DNA of 64,000 bases from Antilocapra americana (lineage: Eukaryota > Chordata > Mammalia > Artiodactyla > Antilocapridae): assembly GCA_007570785.1 (NCBI GenBank), contig ML660201.1, positions 33,293,840-33,357,839 on the forward strand, in the 5' to 3' direction. The translations under genes were made by a program, and so were the position numbers. Shown piece by piece: positions 12,488 through 25,258 of this stretch. Numbering within the stretch: the first letter of the stretch is position 1; every line of letters begins with the position of its first letter. The notes under the pieces were generated by a model. That model saw only the letters and a list, made by a program, of their open reading frames with translations. It made no database searches and was not told where the DNA came from.

Positions 12488-14935
12488 AGAGGAAAAGGAA
12501 AAGGAAAATGAGAAAGGCAAATAAATGCAGAGTTTCAGAGAGTTGCAAGGAGAGATAAGAAAGCATTCTTTTTTTTTTTTAATTTTCTTTACTTTATTGT
12601 GTTGGTTTTGCCATACATTGACATGAAACTGCCATGGGTATACATATGCTCCCCCTCCAGAACCCCCCTCCCTCCTCCCTCCTGATTCCCTCCCCCGGGT
12701 CATCTCGGTGCACCAGCCCCGAGCATCAACCCTGGGCTGGTGATTGATTTCACATATGATAATTAACATGTTTCAATGCCATTCTCCCATATCATCCCAC
12801 CCTTGCCCTCTTCCACAGAGTCCACGAGTCTGTTCTATACATCTGTATTTCTTTTGCTGTCTCGCATGCAGGGTTCTCGTTGCCATCTTTCTAAATTCCA
12901 TATATATGCGTTAGTATACTGTATTGTTGTTTTTCCTTCTGGCTTACTTCACTCTGGATAATAGGCTCCAGTTTCGTCCACCTGAGTAGAACTGATTCAA
13001 ATGAATTTTTTTTTTAATGCTGAGTAATATTCCATTGTGTATATGTACCACAGCTTTCTTATCCATTCGTCAGTTGATGGGCATCTAGGTTGCTTCCATG
13101 TCCTGGCTATTGTAAACAATGTGGTGATGAACATTGGGGTACACGTGTCTCTTTCAATTCTGGTTTCCTCGGTGTGTAATGCAGAGAAATAGAGGAAAAC
13201 AATAGAATGGGAAGGACTAGAGGTCTTTTCAAAAAAAATGGAGACATCTAGGGAATATTTCATCAAACATGAGCACAGTAAAGGACAGAAATAGCAAGGA
13301 CCTAACCAAAGCAGAAGAGATTAAGAAGAGGTGGCAAGGATATGCAGAACAACTAGACAAAAAAGATCTTAGTGACCTGGATAACCACAGTGCTGTGGGC
13401 ATTCACCTAGAGTCAGACATCCTGGAGTATAAAGTCAAGTGGGCCTTAGGAAGCATTACTATGAACAAAGCTAGTGGACGTGATGGAATTCCAGTTGAGC
13501 TATTTAAAATCCTAAAATATGATGCTGTTAAAGTGTTGCATTCAATATGCCAGCAAATTTGGAAAACTCAGCAGTGGCCACAGGACTGGAAAAGGTCAGT
13601 ATTCATTCCAGTCCCAAAGAAGGGCAATGCCAAAGAATGTTCAGGCTACAGTACATTTGTGCTCATTTCACATGCTAGCAAGGCAATGCTCAAAATTCTT
13701 CAAGAGAGGCTGTTGAATAGTATGTGAACTACGAACTTCCAGATGAACAAGCTGAGTTTAGAAAAGGCAGAGGAACCTGAGATCAAATTCCCAACATCTG
13801 TTGGATCATAGAAAAAGCAAGGAAGTTCCAAAACAACATCTACTTCTGCCTCATTGACAACACTAGGTCTTTGTACAGATTACAACAAACTGTGGAAAAT
13901 TCTTAAAGATATGGGAATACCAGACCACTTTAACTGCTTCCTGAGGAACCTGCATGCAGGTCAAGAAGCAAGAATTAGAACCAGACCATGAAACAATGGA
14001 CTGATTCCAAATTGGGAAAGGAGTATGTCAAGGCTATATATTGTCACCCTGCCTATTTAATTTATATGCAGAATACATCATGTGAAATGCCAGGCTGAAT
14101 GAATCACAAGCTGGAACCAAGATTGCTGGAGAAGTATCAACAACCTCAGATATGCAGATGATACCATTCTAATGGCAGAAAGCAAAGAGGAACTAAAGAG
14201 CCTCTTAGGGTGAAAGAGGAGAGTGAAAAAGCTGGCTTAAAACTTAACATTCAAAAAACGAAGATCATGGCATCTGATCCTATCACCTTAAGACAGATAG
14301 ATGGGGAAAAAGTGACAGATCTTATTTTCTTGGGCTCCAAAATCACTGTGGACAGCCACGAAATTAAAAAGATGATTGCTCCTTGGAAGAAAAGCTATGA
14401 TGAATCTAGACAGTGTATTAAAAAACAGAGGCATTACTTTGCCAACAACGACCTGTGTAGTCAAAGCTGTGGTTTTTCCAGTAGTCATGTATGGATGTGA
14501 GAGCTGGACCACAAAAATGGCTGAGCACCAAAGAATTGATGCTTTCAAATTGTGGAGCTGCAGAAGTATTGAGAGACCCTTGGACAGCAAGGAGATCAAA
14601 TCAGTCAATCCTAAAGGAAGTCAACTCTGAATATTCATTGGTGCTGAATATTCATTTGGCCACCTGATGTGAAGAGCCGACTCGTTGGAAAAGAGCAATC
14701 ATCTTTTAATTTTGTGGCTGTCCACAGTGATTTTGGAACCCAAGAAAATAAAATCTGATGCTGGGAAAGACAGAGGGCAGGAGGAGAAGGGGGTGACAGA
14801 GGATGAGATGGTTGGATCCCATCTCAGCCTCAGTGGTCATGAGTTTGAGCAAACTCCAGGAGATAGTGAAGGACAGGAAACCTGGCATGATGCATTCATT
14901 GGGTTGTAGAGTCGGACCTGACTTAGCGACTGAAC
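12488..14935 (+). mobile_element. BovB LINE (broken), with nested L1
   Basis: The most complete BovB here: the 5' part at 12488-12570, an antisense L1 insertion, then 13180-14935 to the 3' end. BovB is an RTE-clade non-LTR retrotransposon. The reading frame is broken into pieces of up to 152 codons (13269-13727), including QQWPQDWKRSVFIP of the reverse transcriptase. The catalytic YADD codons survive at 14151-14162 but in a disrupted frame. No functional protein is possible as it stands. Confidence 0.92.
12571..13180 (-). mobile_element. Ruminant L1 3' end, antisense, inside BovB
   Basis: Starts with a poly-T run (the reversed tail), continues GTTTTGCCATACATTGACAT, and ends at GGTTTCCTCGGTGTG. 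It sits in the BovB copy without a target duplication. The distal junction falls where L1 and BovB share a TTCCTC-GTG-like string. Confidence 0.88.
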
Positions 14936-14939
14936 AGTA

Positions 14940-15540
14940 ACAAAAAGGGAATGTGTTTAAGTTAAACTTTTGAATTACTAGGATCAAGGACTTTTTTTTA
15001 ATGTCTTTGTTATTCTTATCTTTAAAAGAAAAAAGAATAAGGGAGAGAAAGCAAAGAAAACAATCAGAAAATTTAGTGAATCTGGTGGCTATTAAATGGT
15101 GGGAACTATCATATATTTACCCCAAATTGCTCAGCTCTGAAGTTTCTGGTTTTCTTCCTTGACTGTTCAAGAGGTCAAAAATTTCCAAAGACTAAATGCA
15201 GGAAGAAGAATGGGTGCTAGAAACCTAATAGCAGAACTGCCTCCAGTCCTGCAGCAGCTGTTTTACCATCAGCTGAATTCTGATAAGGAAAAGCAAATAC
15301 CTTAGAAAATGGCAAGCTAAGCCTTTAAGCTTTGGAGGTGATGTTACATATCTCCTTTTCAGAAATACAAAGTGAAAATTGTTTTGGGGTAGAAGATGAT
15401 TTTCCAGGGATGACATGGTCTACGACATAAAGGATTAAAACTTCAAAACCCCAGTTAACATACCTTTATTTAACACTGACTTCTTTAATGGAAAAAGTCA
15501 CTTTCTCTTAGTTTGTGTACATGCCAAGTTGCTTCAGTTG
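14940..15540. other. Unassigned DNA
   Basis: Non-repetitive-looking, AT-rich. The only open frames are short and unsupported. Confidence 0.5.
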
Positions 15541-17150
15541 TGTAAACTTAAAAAAAACAATAACATGCGTACAGCAAAGTGCACAATATATAGCACACCA
15601 TTATATAACTTAATTTTAACCAAATGAACACATCCCTGTAACCACCACCAAGGTCAAGCAGTAGAATATAACCAGCTTCCCAAAAGCTCCCACTGTGTCC
15701 TTCCAATGCACTACCTGCCACCAAAGTAACTGTTTTCTTTCACCACCAATTAATTATGTCTGTATTTAACAATATATGTGTGGAAACTGTAGGATGCACT
15801 TTTCTGTGTCTGGTTTCTTTCACTCAAGATTATATAGAAGTCATCCCTGATTTAGTTTTTATCTTTCTGTTATGTGGCTTCATTCATTACAGAGATATTT
15901 ACTGAGCATCTACTTACTGTATGCCAAGCACTGTATGCTAGACACTGGAGACACAATGGCAATGATGCAGATACGGTCCCTGCTTTCTTGAAATGTACAT
16001 AAAGGGATTGTCTTCTGACCCTGAAAATGAGTATTTAAGGATTTAAAAGTCATTGCTTTCCAGAGACACAATGACATTTGTCAACACAGGTAGCTCCGAG
16101 GTACCCATTTGTCTAGAAAGTCACAGATATGGTCTGGCTAATGTGTACTTCTGTAGATTTCCAAATCTTTATCTCCAGAATCTCCTAGCATTGTTTGCCT
16201 GCTATTTAAGAGTCAGAGGCCTGCAAAATAAAAATCTCAGTTGCCTTTTTAGAGTTGCATTCCAGGACAGCCCCTTGATTGAATAACTAGAATGTCTGCC
16301 AGGCAGGGCTCTGGGGAAGGAAGCTGTCTGTATCTTTGAAATGTTATTTCCAACATGCTTCTTTGGCAGAAAAATTCAGAGAAAAATAACAGGCAGGCAG
16401 TGGCTTTTTCCCTTTGAAGTTATAGTTTCTGCCCTTTTCTCAATTTAGGAAATAGATTGGGAGAGAATACTTCATGTGGTCAGTGAAGATATCCAATTAG
16501 CCCAAAATCAGGAGAGGGATACCAGGAGTGCTATGTCAAGATCCCACATAAAGTAAAATTCTAGACTGCATACATACATTAACTTTAGATGTGCTACTAA
16601 TTACCGACTTCTGTAAATGACTTTTAAAAATTTAAATTATTACAATATTGAGGAAATTAAATATGTGCATTTATCAAGTCTTAACAATTTTAATAGCATG
16701 AGAAATCTAAAGTCCCTCTACCCATCACCCTCAAAATTTTCCCCTCTCTCTTTCTCCAGGTATGAATTGAGTGCATTCTTCCAGCCCTCTTTTTATATAT
16801 ATTTTCCAAATACATTTATGCATGTTGTTTTTCACGTAAATGATACACACATCATGCCGCAGCTTGCTTTCTACCCTTCAACAGTGTTTTTTCTGATCTT
16901 GCCAATTACTGTCTACCTGGTTTGCTCCTTTGAATTGCTGTGCAGGTTTCTGTCATGTAAATGTACCACTTTCTATAATGTAGCCAACCTTCTACTGAAG
17001 ACATGCTGTCTCCAATTTTTCAGTATGACAAACAGTGCTGCCATGAACAGCCTTGATGTGCATTCTTAGACTTGGAAGCAAGTATTTCTCCAAGACACAC
17101 ATCAAGAAGTGGATAGATGATGCCACTGCTTCTTTAAGAGAGCCGCTTGG
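15540..17150 (-). repeat. Old antisense LINE pieces and a MIR
   Basis: 15540-15870 and 16760-17120 read as reverse HAL1/L1M text (GTACAGCAAAGTGCACAATA; ATGCCACTGCTTC at the end). A MIR-like core lies at 15885-16010 (ATTTACTGAGCATCTACT). Between 16010 and 16580 I see nothing assignable. Confidence 0.55.
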
Positions 17151-17414
17151 TTCTTCCCTCTGAGGAAGCTCTTTGAAGGCTGCTTAGGTCTTATTTGTAC
17201 CTGTTTTGCCAGATCCCAGCACAGAGACTGCCAGCTAGTGACTGCTTGCCACATGTGGGGGCCCCTGTTTTCCTTTTATCTCTTCACTTCTCAGTCTCTT
17301 GGTTGATTCCTCTTCACCTCCAGGTCATTTCAAAGCAAGCAACCTAAGGTCTTCTTGGCCTTTTCTTGTTTCTCTAGTGTTTCTTTCCCCTTTGTCAGAA
17401 GCTCTCTTCCCAGG

Positions 17415-17720
17415 CTTACATTAGAATCAGCTGGGGAGTTTTTGAAATTTACCAGTGCCCAGACCCACTTTCCAGAGGTTCTGACTTGACTGGTCTGCAA
17501 TGCAGTGGATCTCAGATAATTTTTTGTTTTTTCTTTCGCTTTCTGTCTGATACTAAAAGGAGGCTACAGTGGAGACTCATTGCCTTGGGCCATTGGTTCT
17601 CTAAGTGTGGTGCCCAGCCAGCAGTAATAGCACTTCATGGGATTTATTAGAAGTATGAATTCTTCGGCTTGACCCTTTAGAACTACTAAACTGGAAATTG
17701 GAGGATGGGATCCTATAGTA
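17415..17720. repeat. MER5A-like hAT remnants
   Basis: Two diverged pieces (AGAATCAGCTGGGGAGTTTT at about 17425; the 17590-17700 stretch) match the eutherian MER5A non-autonomous hAT element. The flanks at 17150-17415 and 17720-17890 are unassigned. Confidence 0.55.
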
Positions 17721-17899
17721 TAGGATCCCAAATTTGAGAACGCCTCCCTCCTGTCTTTCCCTGACTCTGTAATCATGGAGAAGACATCCTTATTCTTACC
17801 TCAACTCCTCTCCTGAACGCCAGCTGCCCCACTGACATACCTCTAGGGTGCATCCCTACATCTCCAGTGCTCCCCATGCCACTCCCACCTTGCCAAGTG

Positions 17900-18950
17900 G
17901 TGTTCCATTGCATATATATATATATATATGTATAAACACACCACATCTTCTTTATCCATTTATCTGCTGATGGACACTTAGCTTGTTCTCATGTCTTAGT
18001 AATTGTAAATAAAGTAGCTATAAATATTGGAGTGCATGTATCTTTTTGAATTAGTGGGAGTTTTTTCGGACATATACCAAGGAGTGGAATTGCTGGGTCA
18101 TTCTTAATTTTTGAGAAACCTCCAACTGTTTTCCCCAGTGGCTGCATCAATTGACATTCTTACCAATAGTGTACAAGGGTTCCCTTTTCTCCACATCCTC
18201 ACCACCAACTTTAAAATAGTTTTATTATTAAAAAAAATGCTTAAACCACATAGCTACCAAGTCATTCTAGCACTGCATAGTGACTAGTCCAAGTTTTCCA
18301 AATGAGTTTCAGAAACTATCTCTATCAGAAGCTAAATTCTCTCAGTTAGATCTGTTTCTGGATTTTCTAGTCTCTTCCATTGGATTTTCTGTTCATTTGT
18401 AATCCAGTATCACCATATTTATTTACTGAGGCATTCCATTATATTTTGATATTTGGTATATTTTTTGATTAATAATTTTGTGAAGGTTTTATTCATTTAT
18501 TTAGGTTCAGAAGCAAAGGAAAGTTTTATTCTTTGATCAGAGAATAGTAATATTTGGTATTATTACTAGAGTCTACACATAACTCATTTTCAAAATTTTC
18601 CAAGGTGTTTTTTATTTATGTTCTCAAGTAAATGTTGGTTCAGTTTTGTCTCAAACAAAAGAAAAATAATGGAAACAAATTGTTGGCATTTATACTGTGC
18701 TTCCAAAAATTTTATAAACTATCTTAGGGACAATGGGCACCTTAGTGACACTCAGTTATCCTAAGAATGTGGTGATTTTCCATCTACTTACATCTCCTCT
18801 GACGTATTCATTAGTGTTTTAAAGTAGTATTCATATAGGCATTGCGTTCCTTGTTATTTCTATCCCCAGTGATTCTGTTGCTATTGTATGTGAGTTTTTA
18901 TTCTTTTATATTCTTTTTCTGGTTGTAATATATATATCTCAAAGACAGCA
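17900..18950 (-). repeat. Old L1, antisense
   Basis: Includes GTTCCATTGCATATATAT with a (TA)n tract, CATTTATCTGCTGATGGACA, GGAGTGGAATTGCTGGGTCA, and further diverged L1 text to about 18950. Confidence 0.75.
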
Positions 18951-18959
18951 ATTTCTGCA

Positions 18960-19940
18960 TAATCGCTTTGGGACTCATTCTTGACATCCTCCCTTCTCAT
19001 CCCTGTGATAACATCCTTTACCATGTCCTGTTTAAAATACACTTTTCAGTATCTAAATCCTGCCACCTCCACTCCCACACACTAGTTAAAGCCACCTTCA
19101 TCCTCATTTGAACAACACAATAGCCTCCTAGATCCCATTGTCCACACAGCAGCCAGAGAGATTTTTTTTCATAATGAAAGGAGTGTCTTGTCATCTCCTT
19201 GCCTAATGATTTTCTGTCTTGCCCTTACATTTAGAGTAAAATGTAAACTCCACACCTGAAAGGTCCCATGTCACCTGGCTCCTGTCTCACTCGCTCACAG
19301 CCCCACTCTCCAGCCCCTCTCCCTCATTCACAGAACTCCAACCACAAGGGCCTCTTTGGGTTCTGAAACTCTTCCACTTCTTTCACCGTCTTAGACATTC
19401 TCCTGCTGTTCTCTCTGCCCAGAATATTTTTCTGCTTGCTCTTTAAAGGGCTGGCTCCTTCTTACTATCTATTTATGTTGTTGTTCAGCTGCTAAGTCAT
19501 GCCTGACTCTTTGTGACCCCATAGACTGCAGCAAACTATGCTTCCCTGTCCTTCTTTGTTTCCCGAAGTGTGCTCAAACTCATGCTCATTGAGCAGGTGA
19601 TGCCATCGATCCATTTCATCCTCTGTCACCCTCTCCTCCTGCTTTCAATCTTTTCCAGCATCAGGGTCTTTTCCAGTGAGTCAGCTCTTTGCATCAGGTG
19701 GCCAAAGGCTTCCGTTTATCTAGTACATCACAAAGAGCCTTTCTCTGTCCTCCTAATCTCAACTATCTGCCTTTTAATCTCCTCTACAAAGAACTGTGCG
19801 TAATTAATATACTTGTTCACCTATTTACTTATTTTGTGTTTCTCTTCCCTACTGGACTGTGAGCTCCTCTGTTATCTGCAAACTGCATGGTACATAGTAG
19901 GGGTTCAATAATTTTTTTAATAAATAAATGTCTTCCTTGT
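18960..19940 (+). repeat. L2 LINE remnant (split by BovB)
   Basis: Reads like the L2 3' end: TTAGAGTAAAATGTAAACTC, CCTGTCTCACTCGCTC, TGCCCAGAATATTTTTC, then, after the BovB, GGACTGTGAGCTCCTCTGTT and an ATAGTAGGGGTTCAATAA ending. Confidence 0.75.
19477..19712 (-). mobile_element. BovB LINE 3' fragment
   Basis: Reverse BovB 3' end from TTGTTGTTCAGCTGCTAAG to CATCAGGTGGCCAAAGGC, inserted into the L2. 5'-truncated. Confidence 0.88.
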
Positions 19941-21890
19941 TTATAGAGTCAGGGGCTGAGTAAGCATCTACTTTTTCCTGACACTCAATAATTATTCTCC
20001 AATCATGTTTTAATTCCATAGTTACTGTATATCAGACACTTCCATTTCTATGTAAATCACAAGCTCCTGTCAAATTTCATTCAAAAACCTGACAGCTATC
20101 AGAAATCTCTTCTTAGTGTTTGATCACATATACACAGTATATATGAGGTTCTTTTCAAATAGTGAAATACGTATTGAATGTTACAGAAAAAGCTACCACT
20201 ATGCATAATATATGAAAAAAACTTTTCCCTGAAGGTAGTGATAACACTGTATTTTCTTTATATATTGTCTCTTTATTTTTAAAAAATATTGTTCTCATTA
20301 AGAAAGTAATATATTCTTATTACTAAAAAAGGCAGATAATACAGGGGTAGCTATCACTGAAATGTAATAAGTATGAAAGATCTCCATAATTCTTGGTTTC
20401 AGAGATCACAGTCATATGGTTATAGCATGGTGTAAATCCCTCTTTCTAGACATTTTTTCCTATGCAGATCCTGTTTGAGTTGAGATTTTGCTCTTTTATT
20501 TTGTTTTTAGGAGCCAATTATACAAACAACACTGTGACTCATTTACTTAATAATACACCTTGGACATGTTTATATGTTAAAACATACTCCTCTTTCTGAA
20601 GCTGAAATAATTGCCCAATATTTCATTGGATTTACTGTTTCTTGATGGTTCTTTTCCCTTTCCACCTGATCAGTGAAGTGGGGAGGACAGGATCTTGAAT
20701 TATGTCCGTTTTCATTTATTAGGACCTTTATCCCTCCTGGACACGAGGACCAAAGTCACCATTCAGGGAGTCATTTCTCTACCTCTGCTCTGTCAGAAAA
20801 GGTGCTTAGAGCAAATATAAGTTCCATGAGGTCTAGATTTATTGTCAGCATTAATGAACTGAATAATCAGCACAAAATAAGAAGTAGTGATTTAACAAAT
20901 GTATGAGGGTGAATTTGTGTTGCTGACTATAATCAGAATTCAGGCAGCACCACCACTGTGGTAAGTGCCCAGGAAAAAATTAGATGTCCAAAGTCTTGCT
21001 TTTTTTAACTGCACCTCTAGCACAGAGCTCAGCAGTAACTAAACTTTATTCCAGTTATGCTTGCCATGAATTTCCCTGATATGTACCGTCAGACCTGTTT
21101 TTAAGTAGGGGGTAAAAAAAAAAAAACAAACGTTTTTCTTTGTGCCAGCTTCTGATAGGGACTTGACAAGGTGCTAATTGCCAGGCTTACATTTCAGGAA
21201 GCAACCTATTTTCTGTTATTGGTGCCAATTAATACAAAGACAGTGCATGGTGAATATACCATTTCCAACTGGCGCTGATTTGATGTCACAGAATCTCATT
21301 ACCATGTCAAGCTGTTGCATACAATGCATCTGTGTTTTTCCACATTAAGTAAAAAATGAAATTATTTATCCCTGCCTCTAGCCCCTCTCCATTGTCCTTG
21401 GTAGTCACAGTAGCTGTGATATTTTGAAAAGTTCTTTGAAGACCTTCTTTGTAACAGGCTTCCACATAAGCTCATGGGGAATTCAAATCCTGAACCACTT
21501 TATAACTAGAAAGCAGGCCTTCTGGGCCATAAGCTATTTTAATAGCAAGGACCATAGTACAGCCTGAATAACACAAAGATACTGAGCTGAACTGAGGGCC
21601 ATGAGAGTTTATAAGGATGATTGTTGCTGTGAGACCACTGAAAAAGAGCAATGTTCACAAGGCCCAGTCTTATAGGTAGGTCACTGAGTGATCTGGGTGT
21701 TGGAAAAGCATCCTCTTCCATCAACTCCAGTTGGACCCATGTCCAGAAGCCTCACCATTTGTGACTGACTCCCTAAACCAGACCCTCTATAGGCCTGGCT
21801 GGACTTGTATCTGAATTTTTTCGAACATCTAGATTTCTACTCTTTGAGATTGTGTTCTTCACCATAAAAATTTATACTATTTTAAGCTTT
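19940..21890. other. Low-repeat intergenic DNA
   Basis: Nearly 2 kb without a lineage-specific repeat. 20900-21400 looks single-copy and contains homeodomain-like TAAT motifs (GCTAATTG at 21173, CCAATTAATA at 21225). No gene is evident. It could hold a regulatory element, but that is inference only. Confidence 0.4.
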
Positions 21891-21891
21891 G

Positions 21892-22105
21892 CTGTTGTTG
21901 TTTAGTCACTAAGTTGCATCTGACTCTTCTACAACCCCGAGGGACTGTAGCCCGCCAGGCTGCTCTGTCCATGGAATTTTCCAGGCAAGAATACTAGAGT
22001 GGGCTGCCATTGCCTTCTCCAGGGAATCTTCCTGACCCAGGGATCAAACCCCTGACTCCTATATTGGCAGACAGATTGTTGACCATTGAGACACCAGGGA
22101 AGCCT
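21892..22105 (-). repeat. Bov-tA SINE
   Basis: Reverse full-length copy, ending in the reversed head CACCAGGGAAGCC. An imperfect ATTTTAAG/GATTTAAG pair flanks it. A MIR-like piece follows at 22120-22290. Confidence 0.88.
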
Positions 22106-22556
22106 GTGATTTAAGGATAAAGGCCTTGAAATCAGAAAGTCTACCTTTGAAGGCCCATTTAGCTACTCACTAGCTGTGTAACCTTGGGCCGGTTACTTAT
22201 CCTCTCTGTGTGTTTATTTCTTCCTCTCCAAAGTGGAGCTCATGGCATTCTTATTTAATTGGGTTGTCAGAAGAATTGACTACAACCTTATCCATTGTTA
22301 GTTGAAGTAGTAAGCCATCACAAAGATTAACCATTATTATGATTAATACCTTTACAATAGACAGCCTATTAAACATCTTCTGGTAGAGGAAAATACATTT
22401 TTGCATATGTAAATATTTTCTACCATATAAAAACATTTTTAAACTGTTCATTCAGTGGGAAAATCAGGTTCTGGCTAATGTTTCGGTTATGTAAAATATT
22501 CTGCCAAATAAAGAAAATCCAGTGTTTGAAAAAAATGATAAGTTGAACTTACTTAA

Positions 22557-24620
22557 GCAGGCAAAGGAGAAATGAAAAGATATATATATCCTTCTGAATG
22601 CAGAGTTCCAAAGAATAGGAAGGAGAGATAAGAAAGCCTTCCTAAGTGATCAATGCAAAGAAACAAAGGAAAAACAATAGAATGGAAAAGACTAGAGATC
22701 TCTTCAACAAAATTAGATATACCAAGGTAACATTTCATGCAAAGATAGGCACAATAAAGGTATGTGCCATACAGGAATGGTATGGACCTAGAGAACCAGA
22801 AGATATTAAGAAGAGGTGACAAGAATATACAGAATAACTATACAAAAAAGATGTTCATGACTCAGATAACCATGATGGTGTGATCACTCATCTAGAGTCA
22901 GACATCCTGGAATTCGAAGTCAAGTGGGTTTTAGGAAACATCACTACGAACAAAGCTAGTGGAGGTGATGGAATTCCAGTTGAGCTGTTTCATATCCTAA
23001 AAGATGATGCTATGAAAGTCCTGCACTCACTATTCCAGCAAATTTGGAAAACTCAGCAGTGGCCACAGGACTGGAAGAGGTCAGTTTTCATTCCAATCCC
23101 AAAGAAAGGCAATGCCAAAGACTGTTCAAACTACCGCACAGTTGTCCTCGTCTCACACACTAGCAAAGTAATGCTCAAAATTCTCCAAGCCAGGCTGCAA
23201 CAGTATGTGAACCATGAACTTCCATATGTTCAAGCTGGATTTAGAAAAGTCAGAGGAACCAGAGATCAAATTGGCAACATCCGTTGGTTCATCAAAAAAG
23301 CATGAGAATTCCAGAAAAACATCTACTTCTGCTTTATTGATTATGCCAAAGCCTTTGAGTATGTGAATGGGAACATGAAAGTCACTCATTAGTGTCTGAC
23401 TCATTGCAACCCCATGGACTATACAATTCATGGAATTCTCCAGGCCAGAATATTGGAGTGGATAGCTGTTCCCTTCTCCAGGGGATCTTCCCAACCCAGG
23501 GATCGAACCCATGTCTCCTATATTGCAGGCGGATTCTTCACCAGCTGAGTCACTACCGTGTAGATCACAACAAACTGTGTAAAATTTTTCAAGAGATTGG
23601 AATACCTGACCACCTTACATGTCTCCTGAGGAATCTGTGTGCATGTCAAGAAGCAACAGTTAGAACCGGACTTGGAACAACAGATTGGTTCCAAATTGGG
23701 AAAGGAGTATATCAAGGCTGTATATTGTCATCCTGTTTATTTAACTTATATGCAGAGTACATCATGCAAAATGCTGGGGTGGATGAAGCTCAAGCTGAAA
23801 TCAAGATTGCGAGGAGAAACATCAATAACCTCAGATAGGCAGATACCACCCTTATGGCAGAGAGCAAAGAACTAAAGAGCCTCTTGATGAAAGTGAAAGA
23901 GGAGAGTAAAAAAACTGACTTAAAACTCAACATTCGAAAAACAAAGATCATGGCATCTGGCCCCATCACTTCATGGCAAACAGATGGGGGAAAATTGGGA
24001 AAAGTGACAGACTTTATTTTCTTGGGCTCCAGAATCACTGTGGACAGTAACTGCAATCACAAAATTAGAAGATGCTTGCTCCTTGAAAGAAAAGCTATGA
24101 CCAACCTAGACAGCATATTTAAAATTAGAGATTATTACTTTGCCGACAAAAGTCCATACAGTCAAAGCTTTGGTTTTTCCAGTAGTCAGGTATGGATGTG
24201 AGAATTGGACCATAAAGAAAGCTGACCACAGAAGAATTGTTGCCTTTAAACTGTGGTGCTGGAGAAGACTGCTGAGAGTCCCTTGGACAGCAAGGAGATC
24301 AAACCAGACAATCCTAAAGAAAAGCAGTCCTGAATATTCACTGGAAGGACTAGTGCTGAAACTGAAGCTCTAATACTTTGGCCACCTGATGTGAAAAGCT
24401 AAATCTTTGGAAAAGACCCTGATGGTGGGCAAGATTGAAGGCAGGAGGACAAGAGGGGTGACAGAGGATGAGATGGTTGGATGGCATCACCAACTCAATG
24501 GACATGAGTTTGAGCAAGCTCTGAGATATGGCAAAGAAGGATGGAAGCCTGATGTGCTGCAGTCCACGGAGTCCCAAAGAGTTGGACATGACTAAGCAAC
24601 TGAACTGAACTGAACTGAAG
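22557..24620 (+). mobile_element. BovB LINE (broken), with nested SINE
   Basis: A long BovB copy from the upstream leader (CTGAATGCAGAGTTCCAAAG) to the 3' end GCAACTGAACTGAACTGAA. The frame is open for 141 codons at 22880-23305 (reverse transcriptase N-terminal part), then hits stops. At 23835-23850 the YADD motif is destroyed: the Tyr codon reads TAG and one Asp codon is deleted. A reverse Bov-tA interrupts it at 23370-23556. Confidence 0.92.
23370..23556 (-). repeat. Bov-tA SINE nested in BovB
   Basis: Reverse SINE (GAACATGAAAGTCACTCATT to CCAGCTGAGTCACTAC) splitting the BovB reverse transcriptase frame. The BovB text resumes at TAGATCACAACAAACTG. Confidence 0.9.
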
Positions 24621-24771
24621 CAGAATATATGAAAGGAGTAAAGCTGCTTAAAAATGGGAGAAGGTTTTGAAAGGGTAGCTAAAGCAAGGATGAATGTGAA
24701 GAAATACACAGTCAGTGAAATATAACCATGCACAAGACATAATTTATTTTTCAGTAGAAGTGTAGCATGCA

Positions 24772-24992
24772 TACTGTGTGCTCAGTCATGTCCAACTTTG
24801 GGTGTCCAACTCTTTGTGACCTCATGGACTATAGCCCACCAGGCTCCTCTGTCCATGGGATTTCCCAGGCAAAAATATTGGAGTGAGTTGTCATTTCTTT
24901 CTCTAGGGGATAGTTGCAACCCAGGAATCAAACTTGCATCTCCTGAGTCTTCTTCTGGCAGATGCTTTATCACTGAGTTGCTGGGTAGCTTT
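24772..24992 (-). repeat. Bov-tA SINE
   Basis: Reverse copy, about 150 bases past the BovB end. It includes AGCCCACCAGGCTCCTCTGT and the degenerate head. An A-run follows at 24999-25013. Confidence 0.85.
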
Positions 24993-25119
24993 CAGTTAAA
25001 AAAAAAAAAAAACGCCCCATAAACTGGTGATGGGAGTAGAAGGAGGTTATCAGGGGAAGATGTGCTTGGTGGTCAGTATTGTTCTCTGTTAGACTGAATC
25101 AGGAACCACTTTTCCTAAC

Positions 25120-25258
25120 TCCTGCTGCTGCTAAGTCACTTCAGTCATGTCCAACTCTGTACGACCCCATAGACGGCAGCCCACCAGGCTCCCCCGTCCC
25201 TGGGATTCTCCAGGCAAAAACACTGGAGTGGGTTGCCCTTTCCTTCTCTGACTCTTCC
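25120..25258 (-). repeat. Bov-A2 partial
   Basis: Reverse BovA monomer starting CTGCTGCTGCTAAGTCACTT and ending at TCCTTCTCTGACTCTTCC. Confidence 0.85.

Noticed and set aside
13269..13727. A reverse-transcriptase-like protein gene
   Set aside because: The similarity is real, but it belongs to a broken BovB retrotransposon with stops and frameshifts, so I annotated it as a mobile element.
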